Shown: piece after piece, positions 26,144 through 34,095 of the stretch | How positions within the stretch are numbered: position 1 is the first letter of the stretch | Layout: each line of letters starts with the position of its first letter | Origin: Streptomyces smaragdinus | GTDB lineage: Bacteria > Actinomycetota > Actinomycetes > Streptomycetales > Streptomycetaceae | NCBI RefSeq assembly: GCF_009604385.1 | Contig: NZ_WEGJ01000009.1 | Span: 117,374 to 181,373 of the forward strand | Length of the DNA stretch: 64,000 nt | Direction of reading: 5' to 3' | Program-made: the position numbers and the translations under genes | The notes under the pieces: generated by a model | Databases searched by the model: none | The model's input: only the letters and a program-made list of their open reading frames with translations | What the model was told of the DNA's origin: nothing

Positions 26144-26235
26144 CCCGTCGAGGATCCGCCGCAGGGCGTGTTATTCAAACGCGCGTACGTTTCGCGAGGA
26201 CGAGCCGACCGGTCCGGCTCACCCCGAGGCCGGCC

Positions 26236-26886
26236 TCAGGCGGGCGTCACAGGCAGCACGTCCGGCGACAGCGCCCCGGCGCCGGCCGTGGCGCGGGTGG
26301 TGCGCTTGCGGTGATGCCGGCGGCACAGCACCTCGTACCCGATCTCCCCCGCACCGTTGGACACGTCACCGACCACGACCTGCTCCCCCTCGACCACCAT
26401 CACCCCGCCGACCGTACGGGCGTTGTGCGTGGCCCGCGCCCCGCACCAGCACAGGGCCTCCACCTGGAGCGTCTCCACCCGGTCGGCCAGCTCGATCAGG
26501 CGCTGGGAGCCGGGAAAGAGCTTGGTGCGGAAGTCCGTGGTGATACCGAAGGCGAAGACGTCCAGATCCAGGTCGTCGACGATCCGCGCCAGCTGGTCTA
26601 TCTGCGCCGGCAGCAGGAACTGCGCCTCGTCCACGATCACGTAGTCGACCCGGCCGCCCTGAGAGAACCGCCTCACCACATACCCGTACAGATCGAGATC
26701 CGCCTCGGCCTCCACCGCGTCGGTCACCAGCCCCAGCCGCGACGACAGCTTCCCCTCACCGGCCCGGTCGTCCCGCGTGAAGATCAGCGCCTGCAGACCC
26801 CGGGCGGAGCGATTGTGTTCGATTTGTAGCGCCAAAGTTGACTTCCCGCAGTCCATCGTCCCGGAGAAAAATGCCAGCTCAGACAC
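26236..26886 (-). CDS. tdk: Thymidine kinase
   Basis: A 216-residue type II thymidine kinase that phosphorylates thymidine to dTMP in the salvage pathway. P-loop GTMDCGKST (residues 9-17), Walker B/catalytic DEAQFL, the lasso region and the structural zinc ligands (CWCGARATHNAR and CRRHH) are all present. The GTG at 26886 gives VSELAFFSG, the family start; the frame continues to 27093 but without similarity. Its first 17 codons are duplicated upstream with only synonymous differences, and its start overlaps the stop of the short ORF headed by that duplicate. Confidence 0.93.
   Translation of the reverse strand: MSELAFFSGTMDCGKSTLALQIEHNRSARGLQALIFTRDDRAGEGKLSSRLGLVTDAVEAEADLDLYGYVVRRFSQGGRVDYVIVDEAQFLLPAQIDQLARIVDDLDLDVFAFGITTDFRTKLFPGSQRLIELADRVETLQVEALCWCGARATHNARTVGGVMVVEGEQVVVGDVSNGAGEIGYEVLCRRHHRKRTTRATAGAGALSPDVLPVTPA
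26836..26886 (-). repeat. tdk 5' segment, copy 1 (in tdk)
   Basis: The first 17 codons of tdk (start through the P-loop Lys-Ser-Thr). This 51-bp unit recurs at 27008-27058 with eight base differences: seven synonymous, and one that changes the start codon from GTG to ATG. Confidence 0.9.
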
Positions 26887-27058
26887 CCGACAGACACCCC
26901 ACGAACGACAGACCCCGCCCCACACAACCAACTCGAACAACAGAAGACAAACGCCACACCAGCCGAACGATGCCCCAACCAACCGATGGCGAATACCCAA
27001 GCAAGCCGGTCGACTTTCCGCAGTCCATCGTTCCGGAGAAAAACGCCAGTTCGGACAT
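26879..27058 (-). CDS. Short ORF with Tdk N-terminus, coupled to tdk
   Basis: A 59-codon ORF from ATG 27058. Residues 1-17 equal the Tdk N-terminus and P-loop. The other 42 are Val/Gly/Leu-rich with no resemblance to Tdk (the DNA is strongly G+T-rich on this strand). The TGA at 26881-26879 overlaps the first codons of tdk, so translation could couple. It may be a relic of a disrupted tdk allele, or the scar of an element that once inserted at the P-loop codons. No ribosome site is obvious before the ATG, so expression is uncertain. Confidence 0.35.
   Translation of the reverse strand: MSELAFFSGTMDCGKSTGLLGYSPSVGWGIVRLVWRLSSVVRVGCVGRGLSFVGCLSGV
27008..27058 (-). repeat. tdk 5' segment, copy 2 (upstream)
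   Basis: A 51-bp copy of the tdk start, 172 bases upstream on the same strand. It codes for the same MSELAFFSGTMDCGKST peptide but uses different synonymous codons. Similarity stops sharply after the Thr codon. Confidence 0.9.
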
Positions 27059-27148
27059 CTGGGGAAGGTGGCCCTTTCAGCGTGGTCGAACAACCGCCCC
27101 AGTCTAGGTCAGGGCGAACAGTGGTCGGCGCGGAGTCCCGGAACGGGG

Positions 27149-28321
27149 CTATCCGCGGATCTCGATCAGCGGCACCAGCTGCTCCCGCGGCGTCAGCGTG
27201 CCGTGCATTCCGACCAGCGAGGATTCGTTCGGCTCCGTACGGGTCGCGACGATCGCGATGTCGTCCGCGGCCGCGACGATCACATCGCCCAGCCGCTCGT
27301 ACACCCGGTCGTCGATCCGGTCGCCGAACCACCCCAGCGCGATCGCCTCGTCCCGGCCCGCCACCCAGGCCCGCTCCCCCAGCACGTCGCGCCAGACGGC
27401 CAGGACGTCGGACGCGGCGCCGGGGACGGCGTAGACGTGGCGGGCGCGGCCCTCGCCGCCGAGCAGGGCGACGCCGGCGCCGAGTTCCCAGTCCTCGTCG
27501 AAGTCGTAGCGGGCCTCGGGGGTGAAGGGGATGTCCGTCATGCCGTGGTCGGCCGTGACGTACAGGGCGGAGCGGGGCGGCAGCTGTTCGGCGAGGCGCT
27601 GGGCGAGGCGGTCGGCGTACATCAGCTGGCCGCGCCAGGCGTCGGAGTCGACGCCGTAGCGGTGGCCCTTGCCGTCGACCTCGCTGTAGTACGTGTACAC
27701 CAGCGACCGGTCCGCCGCGCCGAGCTGCGCCGCCGCCAGGTCCATCCGCTCCTCGCCGGAGATCCGGCCGTGGAAGCGGCCGCCGCTGAGGGCGATCTTC
27801 GTCAGCGGGGTGTGCGCGAAGTCGGGCGCCGACACCTGGCAGGTGTGGACCCCGGCCCGCTGCGCCAGCTGGAAGACGGTCGGGTACGGCTGCCAGACGT
27901 GCGGGTCCGTGTGCGGCTTCCAGCGGAGCTGGTTCATCAGGGCGCCGGTGGCCGGGTTGCGGACGGCGTACCCGGGCAGGCCGTGCGCGCCCGGGGGCAG
28001 GCCCGTACCGACGGAGGCCAGGGAGGTCGCCGTGGTGGACGGGAAGCCCGCCGTGATGGGGTCGCCGGTGGCGTGCGCGTACAGGAACGGGGCCTCGTCC
28101 GGATGCTCGCGCAGCTGCTGCCAGCCGAGGCCGTCGATGAGGAAGACGCAGGCGCGGTCGACCGGCTCGAGCGGCAGGATCGCCGTCGGACCGGGCACGC
28201 CGAGGCCCGCCGCCAGGGTCGGCAGCAGGTCGGCGAGGCCGGCGTCCCCGTAGCGGGGGACGGGGGCGTGGGCGGGGTCGAGGGGGGCGGGCCAGTCGGC
28301 GCTCGGGGCGGCGCCGGTCAC
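27149..28321 (-). CDS. Alkaline-phosphatase-superfamily nucleotide pyrophosphatase/phosphodiesterase
   Basis: A 390-residue protein of the NPP-type alkaline phosphatase superfamily. Metal and nucleophile residues are seen as FLIDGLG (Asp), GFPSTTATS (Thr nucleophile), YSEVDGKGHRYG (Asp, His), TADHGMTD (Asp-His) and GMHGTL (His): two zinc sites. It should cleave phosphodiesters or pyrophosphates. No secretion signal is clear. The GTG at 28321 lies 13 bases after the DUF5998 stop, so they are probably co-transcribed. Confidence 0.85.
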   Translation of the reverse strand: MTGAAPSADWPAPLDPAHAPVPRYGDAGLADLLPTLAAGLGVPGPTAILPLEPVDRACVFLIDGLGWQQLREHPDEAPFLYAHATGDPITAGFPSTTATSLASVGTGLPPGAHGLPGYAVRNPATGALMNQLRWKPHTDPHVWQPYPTVFQLAQRAGVHTCQVSAPDFAHTPLTKIALSGGRFHGRISGEERMDLAAAQLGAADRSLVYTYYSEVDGKGHRYGVDSDAWRGQLMYADRLAQRLAEQLPPRSALYVTADHGMTDIPFTPEARYDFDEDWELGAGVALLGGEGRARHVYAVPGAASDVLAVWRDVLGERAWVAGRDEAIALGWFGDRIDDRVYERLGDVIVAAADDIAIVATRTEPNESSLVGMHGTLTPREQLVPLIEIRG

Positions 28322-28334
28322 CGGGCTGCGGCCA

Positions 28335-28931
28335 TCAGGCGGCGGGGCCGGAGGCCTGGGAGGTGATCTCCGAGAGCGACTTGGCGAAGGCCAGCGCCTG
28401 CCGGACGGTCTCGGGGCCGTCGCCGGCCTCGCTGACGCGCAGGCTCAGGTCGTCGGCGGTGGAGGAGCCCGTGTAGCCGTGGTCCGCCTCGCAGTTGGGG
28501 TCGCCGCAGGACGCCGGCTCCATGTCGAGCCGGCTGACGGCGCCCCAGCCCACCGTGAGGACGACCTCGCGGGGCAGGGTGCCGGGAGTGTACGACTCGG
28601 GGTTGGCGACGACGCGGCTGAGGACGACGGAGGAGATCCGGGAGAGCTTGACGCTCTCCGTCGACGTCGTGGCGTACGGGGTGGGGCTGGTGCTGTCGGC
28701 GGCCTGCTCGTCGGTGTGGCTGACGATGAACCGGCTCTGGGTCAGAACGAGCACCGTGACGTGGCGCCGGACCTCGTTGGAGTCGAAGGTCGTCTCCTGA
28801 TGGACCAGGTAGTCGCTGACCGGCTCCCCGCCGACGGCGGCCTCGACCGCCTCGGCCACGAGGGCCGGGTAGTAGCCGCTGCGCTCGATCGCCTCACGCA
28901 GGCCTTGGGTCGGGGTACCGGTCTTTGCCAT
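28335..28931 (-). CDS. DUF5998 family protein
   Basis: A 198-residue actinobacterial protein of unknown function. A helical N-terminus (GLREAIERSGYYPALVAEAVEAAVGGE) precedes a beta-rich middle (VRRHVTVLVLTQSRFIVSHTDE, REVVLTVGWG). A CGDPNCEADH segment near residue 155 could bind a metal. The C-terminal helix ends SLSEITSQASG. The ATG at 28931 is used; ATG 12 bases upstream is possible. It leads a two-gene unit with the phosphodiesterase. Confidence 0.8.
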   Translation of the reverse strand: MAKTGTPTQGLREAIERSGYYPALVAEAVEAAVGGEPVSDYLVHQETTFDSNEVRRHVTVLVLTQSRFIVSHTDEQAADSTSPTPYATTSTESVKLSRISSVVLSRVVANPESYTPGTLPREVVLTVGWGAVSRLDMEPASCGDPNCEADHGYTGSSTADDLSLRVSEAGDGPETVRQALAFAKSLSEITSQASGPAA

Positions 28932-28993
28932 GGGGCCCAGCATAAGGGGTGAGACGTGGGGTGACGGCACCCCGCGGGACCCCTGGCCGGGGG

Positions 28994-30007
28994 TCAGACG
29001 CGGGTCGCGTAGCCGCACTCCGCGCGGGCGTCGTCGTCGATCTCGCTCCCCCGGTCGTACGGGTCGGCCCCCGGGCCGTCCACGGGGTCGCCGATCGCCT
29101 CCTCGTCGTCGAACTGGGGGTGGAGGAACCCGTCGTAGACGCCGCACGCCGAATTGCTGATGTCGGCCTGCCACCCCACCATCCGCAGCTTCCCGACGCT
29201 GTACTGATCGCGCTCTTCGGCGGGCACATTGCCCGGATCAATCATGGCCATGTCGATTACGCGTCGTACGATCACGCGGGTGACGCCCGAGCGGCCGGGG
29301 CGCCTCACGGCGTAGACGAACGAGTAGTCGGCGTGGACCTGCACACCCCGGTAGTCACTCTCCCGGAAGGACATCGCGCCCTCAACCTTCACCTTGTCGG
29401 TGGCCAGCTCGACCTGCCCCGGTTTGAAACGGGTGGTGTAGACCGTGGGGTCGTAGTAGTCGTCGGGCTCCTCCAGCGCGCGCTCGATCTCGTAGAGCGT
29501 CACGTTGTCGCCGGGGTCGAGGGACGAGAGCAGCCGGCCGGGGCGGCCCCCGCGCAGGGTGCCGGGATCGATACCCGTGTCGACGAGGACGTCCTTGACC
29601 TGCCGCAGCGCGTCACCGACCTGCTTCGCGCTCAGTTTCCCGACGGCCTTCGCCTTCGGCAGCTTGATCGCGTCGGCCCCCTCGTACCACCCCTCCGCCG
29701 GAGACCCCGCCCACGGATCGGACTCACTCGGCTCGTACGGGTCCGCCTGCTCGGCCGGGGGCTTCGCCAGCTCCCGCCGCACCGCGTCGAAGAAGTCCGG
29801 CAGCCACGAAGCCAGCGCCACCGCCCCCACGACACACGCGATCACCACCCCCCGGCGAAACCGCCGCCGCTCCCGGCCTGCCTTCGGCTCCGCGGCGGTG
29901 ATCCGCGCCGCGGCCTCGGCGCGCAGCCGCTCGCGGACGCGCTCCTGGCGTTCCTCGTAGGTGAGGCCCGAACCGCTGCCCGCGGCAGGCGTGTCGACGT
30001 CGTCCAA
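28994..30007 (-). CDS. Membrane-anchored hypothetical protein
   Basis: A 337-residue protein that I do not recognise. A charged coiled-coil-like N-terminus (LTYEERQERVRERLRAEAAA), one TM helix (about 54-70, RGVVIACVVGAVALASWL) and a large extracytoplasmic domain of mixed alpha/beta character ending in Asp/Glu-rich segments and CGYATRV. With the charge bias it is type II (N-in). A TTG start at 30007 with GAGAGCGGGAA upstream is the only good choice. It stands alone between two unrelated units. Confidence 0.65.
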   Translation of the reverse strand: MDDVDTPAAGSGSGLTYEERQERVRERLRAEAAARITAAEPKAGRERRRFRRGVVIACVVGAVALASWLPDFFDAVRRELAKPPAEQADPYEPSESDPWAGSPAEGWYEGADAIKLPKAKAVGKLSAKQVGDALRQVKDVLVDTGIDPGTLRGGRPGRLLSSLDPGDNVTLYEIERALEEPDDYYDPTVYTTRFKPGQVELATDKVKVEGAMSFRESDYRGVQVHADYSFVYAVRRPGRSGVTRVIVRRVIDMAMIDPGNVPAEERDQYSVGKLRMVGWQADISNSACGVYDGFLHPQFDDEEAIGDPVDGPGADPYDRGSEIDDDARAECGYATRV

Positions 30008-30105
30008 TTCCCGCTCTCTCCACCCCGGACGCGGCGTCGCCGACGCAAGTCCCCCCAGCTGAGGGCAGAGTTCTAGCGCGTCAACCCGAACCGGCGCAAG
30101 TGTGT

Positions 30106-32826
30106 TCAGTACGCGGGCAGCGTCCGCGGTCCCAGGTCCGTGCGCGGCGGCGGCGGGGCGAGCGTCGCCGTGGCCGCCAGGACCGCGACGCCGGTGGCCG
30201 AGACCACCACCGGGGAGAGCTCCACCGCGATCACCTCGGGGTGGTCGTCCACCAGCCGCGACAGCCGCAGCAGCAGCTCCTCCAGCGCGTCGGTGTCCAC
30301 CGGCGCCGCCCCGCGCCAGCCGAAGAGCAGCGGCGCCGCCCGGATCGTACGGATCAGCTCGGCGGCGTCCCGGGGCGTGGCGGGGAGCAGCCGGTGGGCC
30401 ACGTCGCCCAGCAGCTCGGCGGGCGCCCCGGCGACGCCGAAGGACAGCACCGCCCCGGCGCCGGGGTCGACGGCGGCGCGGACCAGGGTGTCCACGCCGC
30501 GCGGCACCATCGGCTGGACGACCAGGCCCAGGTCGGCGCCGAGGGCGGACGTGAGTTCGGTGTGGGCGCGGCGCAGGTCCTCCTCGTCCGCCAGGTCCAG
30601 GCGTACGCCGCCGAGGTCGGGGCGGTGGCGCAGATGGGCGGCGGTGGTCTTCAGGGCGACGGGGTAGCCGAGGGCGGTGGCCGCGCGGGCGGCCTCGTCG
30701 GCGGTGGGGGCGGGGGCGGACGGGCAGACGGTGATGCCGTAGCGGGCCAGCAGCCGGGCGGTGTCGCCGGCCGTCAGCCGCAGCGCGGTGCCCTCGCCGG
30801 CGGCGGCGAGGAGGGTTGTGATGTCGGCGCCGGCGCCGTCCTCGTCGAGGTCGTCGAACTCCGGCAGCGCCCGCCCCGGCACGGTCGCCGCGCGGCGCCA
30901 GTCCGCGTACCGGACCGCCTCGGCCAGGGCGCGGGCGGCGCGCTGGCCCATGTCGACGGCGGGGATGTCGCCGAGCGCGGCGGGCAGGCCGTCCATCGCC
31001 AGGTGGACCACGACGACGGGCTTCACGGCGCCCTCGGTGGCCTCCCGCAGCACCGCCGCGAGGGCCCGGGTGTCGGCCTCGGTGGCGACGGCGGCGGCCG
31101 CCGGGACGTCGGGGTCGTGCACGGAGGGGATGGCGGTGACGACGACCGCGTCGCAGGCGTCGTCGGACAGGGCCTCGGCGAGGGCGGCGCGGACGTCGGC
31201 CGGCTCGGCGGCGGTCGTCAGGTCGCGCGGCGGCAGCGGGCGCAGGCCCTGGGTGAGGCAGGCGTCGTAGGTGAGCAGGCCCAGGGACTCGGAGTTGCCG
31301 AGGATGGCGACGCGCGGTCCGGCGGGCAGCGGCTGCCCGGCGAGCAGCAGGCCGACGTCGGCGAGCTCGGTGACGGTGTCCACCCTGATCACACCGGCCT
31401 GGCGCAGCAGCGCGGACACCGTCTCGTCGGGGATGCCGCTGGGCGCGACGTGGTGGCCGGCGGGGGCGGCGCCCGAGTGCCGGGCGCCCTTGATCACGAC
31501 GACGGGCTTGCGTTCGGCCGTACGGCGGGCGAGGCGGGTGAACTTGCGGGGGTTGCCGATGGACTCCAGGTACATGAGCACGACGTCCGTGCCCTCGTCC
31601 TCGTCCCAGTACTGCAGGAAGTCGTTGCCGGAGACGTCGGCCCGGTTGCCGGCGGAGACGAACGACGAGACGCCCGCGCCCGGCCGGCGGCCGAGCTCCG
31701 CCAGCACGGCGATGCCGATCGCCCCGGACTGGGTGAACAGGCCGATCCGGCCGGGGCCGGGGAGGTACGGCGACAGGGACGCGTTCAGCCGGGTGCCCGC
31801 CGCCGTGTTCAGCAGGCCGAAGGCGTTGGGGCCGATGATCCGCATGCCGTACGTACGGGCCAGCCGCACCAGGTCGCGCTGCGCGTCCTGGCCCGCCGGG
31901 CCGGCGTCCGCGAAGCCCGCGGAGAGCACGACGAGCCCCTGGACGCCCTTCTCCCCGCAGTCGGCGACGACGTCCGGCACCGCCTTCGCCGGTACGGCCA
32001 CGACCGCCAGGTCCACGGGGCCGTCGATGTCGCGGACGGAGCGGTGGGCCCGTACGCCCTCGGGCTCCAGCCGCTCGTCGGTGAACGCCGAGTTCACCGC
32101 GTACACCTCGCCCGTGAAGCCCCCGTCCAGCACATGGCGCAGCACGGTGCGCCCGACGCCGCCGGGGCGCCGGCCGGTGCCGATCACGGCGACCGAGCGG
32201 GGGGACAGCAGGCGCTGCACGGAGCGGGCCTCGGCGCGCTGTTCGCGGGCGCGCATCACGGCGACGGAGCGGTCGGTGGGCTCGAGGTCGAACTGCAGCC
32301 GGACGACGCCGTCCTCGAAGGTGCGCTTCTGGGTGTAGCCGGCGTCCGTGAAGACCTTGATCATCTTCATGTTGTTGGGCAGCACGTCGGCGGTGAAGCG
32401 CCGGATGTCGCGTTCGCGGGCGCAGGCGGCGATGTGCTCCAGAAGGGTGGAGGCGATGCCCCGGCCCTGGTGCTCGTCCTGGACGAGGAACGCGACCTCC
32501 GCCTGGTGCGGGCCGCCCTCGCCGGGCGGGAGGCGGTCGTAGCGGACGGTGGCGATGAACTCGTCGCCGGTGGTCGCGCAGAGACCGACGCGGTCGGTCC
32601 AGTCGTGGTGGGTGAAGAGCCGGACGTCGCGTTCGGTCAGCCGGGGGTACGGGGCGAAGAACCGGTAGTACTTCGACTCGTCGGACACCCGGGCGAAGAA
32701 CGCGACCAGCCGGTCGGCGTCCGCGGGCACGATGGGGCGGATCCGCGCGGTGCCGCCGTCGCGCAGGACGACGTCGGCCTCCCAGTGCGCGGGATATGCG
32801 GGGCCGGTCGTCTCACCCATGGACAC
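30106..32826 (-). CDS. GNAT / ADP-forming acyl-CoA-synthetase-like protein acetyltransferase
   Basis: A 906-residue fusion. Residues 15-185 form a GNAT domain with the acetyl-CoA loop QDEHQGRGIAS. The rest resembles the alpha and beta parts of NDP-forming acetate-CoA ligases: CoA-binding (VAVIGTGRRPGGVGRTVL), ligase-CoA (FTQSGAIGIAVL) and a C-terminal ATP-grasp-like part (GYPVALKTTAAHLRHRPDLGG). The order GNAT-first is the reverse of enterobacterial Pat and matches Streptomyces-type Pat. It probably acetylates lysines of acyl-CoA synthetases to switch them off. The ATG lies 84 bases from the divergent HPr gene. Confidence 0.85.
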   Translation of the reverse strand: MSMGETTGPAYPAHWEADVVLRDGGTARIRPIVPADADRLVAFFARVSDESKYYRFFAPYPRLTERDVRLFTHHDWTDRVGLCATTGDEFIATVRYDRLPPGEGGPHQAEVAFLVQDEHQGRGIASTLLEHIAACARERDIRRFTADVLPNNMKMIKVFTDAGYTQKRTFEDGVVRLQFDLEPTDRSVAVMRAREQRAEARSVQRLLSPRSVAVIGTGRRPGGVGRTVLRHVLDGGFTGEVYAVNSAFTDERLEPEGVRAHRSVRDIDGPVDLAVVAVPAKAVPDVVADCGEKGVQGLVVLSAGFADAGPAGQDAQRDLVRLARTYGMRIIGPNAFGLLNTAAGTRLNASLSPYLPGPGRIGLFTQSGAIGIAVLAELGRRPGAGVSSFVSAGNRADVSGNDFLQYWDEDEGTDVVLMYLESIGNPRKFTRLARRTAERKPVVVIKGARHSGAAPAGHHVAPSGIPDETVSALLRQAGVIRVDTVTELADVGLLLAGQPLPAGPRVAILGNSESLGLLTYDACLTQGLRPLPPRDLTTAAEPADVRAALAEALSDDACDAVVVTAIPSVHDPDVPAAAAVATEADTRALAAVLREATEGAVKPVVVVHLAMDGLPAALGDIPAVDMGQRAARALAEAVRYADWRRAATVPGRALPEFDDLDEDGAGADITTLLAAAGEGTALRLTAGDTARLLARYGITVCPSAPAPTADEAARAATALGYPVALKTTAAHLRHRPDLGGVRLDLADEEDLRRAHTELTSALGADLGLVVQPMVPRGVDTLVRAAVDPGAGAVLSFGVAGAPAELLGDVAHRLLPATPRDAAELIRTIRAAPLLFGWRGAAPVDTDALEELLLRLSRLVDDHPEVIAVELSPVVVSATGVAVLAATATLAPPPPRTDLGPRTLPAY

Positions 32827-32909
32827 AGCGTACGGGGGATCGGGTCGCGGTCGCCGGGAGGGCGGTGCACTCTGGGGAAGGCGCCGTCACTACCCGGGAG
32901 GGCAACACC

Positions 32910-33191
32910 ATGGTCGAACGCCGTGTCACCGTCGGCTGGCCGGAAGGGCTGCACGCCCGGCCGGCCTCGATCTTCGTACGGGCGGCCGCGGCCGCGGGGA
33001 TCCCGGTGACCATCGCGAAGGCGGACGGCAGCCCCGTCAACGCCGCGTCGATGCTCGCCGTGCTGGGGCTGGGGGCACGCGGCGGCGAGGAGGTCGTACT
33101 GGCGGCGCAGGACGCGGGGGCGGAGGCGGCGCTGGAGCGGCTGGCGAAGCTCGTCGCGGAGGGGCTGGAGGAGCTGCCGGAGACGGTCTGA
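32910..33191 (+). CDS. HPr phosphocarrier protein
   Basis: A 93-residue HPr of the phosphoenolpyruvate:sugar phosphotransferase system. H15 in GLHARPAS is the phosphorylation site, and S47 in NAASMLAVLGLGA is the regulatory serine position. It carries phosphate from enzyme I to sugar-specific EII proteins and influences sugar uptake. ATG 32910 fits the family. It stands alone, divergent from the Pat-like gene; no EI or EII genes are in the window. Confidence 0.95.
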   Translation: MVERRVTVGWPEGLHARPASIFVRAAAAAGIPVTIAKADGSPVNAASMLAVLGLGARGGEEVVLAAQDAGAEAALERLAKLVAEGLEELPETV

Positions 33192-33244
33192 TTTCCCCGG
33201 CGCCGGATTGTCCCGGTGAATTCCCGTCGTATACGGGAATGGTG

Positions 33245-33928
33245 TTACGCCCGCTCGCCGCTCACGTTTACGGAATGTTTCCGGGAACTCACACCGCCCG
33301 CCGGCCGGCGCAATTCGTAGGCCGCCGCCGACCGTTCCACATGCAGCGCGGCGACCGCCCGGGCCCGCTCCGCGTCGCCGCGCGTCACGGCGTCCGTGAT
33401 GGCCCCGTGCTCCGCCCAGGACTCCACCGCCCGGTGGTGCGAGGCGCCCGCGTACACCCAGGAGATCTTCCGCCGCAACTGCACCAGCGGCGCGGCGAGG
33501 CTGGGGCTGCCGGTGGCCTGCGCGAGGGTCTCGTGGAACCAGGCGCCCAGCGCCGCCAGCTCCGGCAACTGCCCGCGCCGCGCCCGCTCCTGGCCGAGGC
33601 GGACGAGGCCGTGCAGCACCTTGAGGTGCGCCTGGGTGCGCCGCTCGGCCGCGCGGGCGGCGCCCAGCGGCTCCAGCAGCGCCCGGATGTCCAGCAGATC
33701 GGCGGCGTCCTGCGCGGTGGGCTCGGCGACGCAGGCCCCGACATGGCGCCGGGTCGTGACGAAGCCCTCCGACTCCAGCGTGCGCAGCGCCTCGCGCACG
33801 GGGACGCGGGAGACGCCGTACCGCCGGGCGAGATGCTCCTCCGTCAGCCGGGAGCCGGGCGGGAAGTGGCCCGCGACGATGGCGTCCCGGATCGCCGTGC
33901 ACACCGCGTGCGAGGATCCCCCGCTCAC
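33245..33928 (-). CDS. GntR-family (FCD) transcriptional regulator
   Basis: A 227-residue regulator. The N-terminal GntR winged helix has LTEEHLARRYGVSRVPVREALRTLESEGFV (about 30-60). The C-terminal FCD domain (about 80-215) has DIRALLEPLGAA, WFHETLAQATGSP and a final helix of Glu/Arg-rich character with a His (AALHVERSA) consistent with metal-linked effector binding. The GTG at 33928 has GGGGAGG 7 bases upstream. It is convergent with HPr and not clearly linked to neighbours; the effector and targets are unknown. Confidence 0.85.
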   Translation of the reverse strand: MSGGSSHAVCTAIRDAIVAGHFPPGSRLTEEHLARRYGVSRVPVREALRTLESEGFVTTRRHVGACVAEPTAQDAADLLDIRALLEPLGAARAAERRTQAHLKVLHGLVRLGQERARRGQLPELAALGAWFHETLAQATGSPSLAAPLVQLRRKISWVYAGASHHRAVESWAEHGAITDAVTRGDAERARAVAALHVERSAAAYELRRPAGGVSSRKHSVNVSGERA

Positions 33929-34050
33929 CTCGGCCCTCCCCGTCTGCCGCCGAATACCCGGATGCGTACCGCCCGTTACCGAGAATACCCGGGGAGACCC
34001 GATACGCGACGCCGTTCGAATTACCGCGGGAATTCCGCCGGCCGGAAACA

Positions 34051-34087
34051 GCCGGGCCCCGCACCCGGGGAGAGTGCGGGGCCCGGC
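34051..34087 (-). terminator. Stem-loop terminator after the M16 peptidase pair
   Basis: A perfect 14-bp stem (34051-34064 with 34074-34087) just beyond the 34096 stop of the minus-strand operon. Confidence 0.8.
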
Positions 34088-34095
34088 GGAGAGAG

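Noticed and set aside
26236..27093. A longer tdk with 69 extra N-terminal codons
   Set aside because: The extension reads through the duplicate segment in a wrong frame and has no similarity; Tdk proteins start at SELAFFSG.
30100..33009. A 969-codon plus-strand open frame
   Set aside because: Antisense to the acetyltransferase gene, with Gly/Arg/Val-rich translation and no domain.
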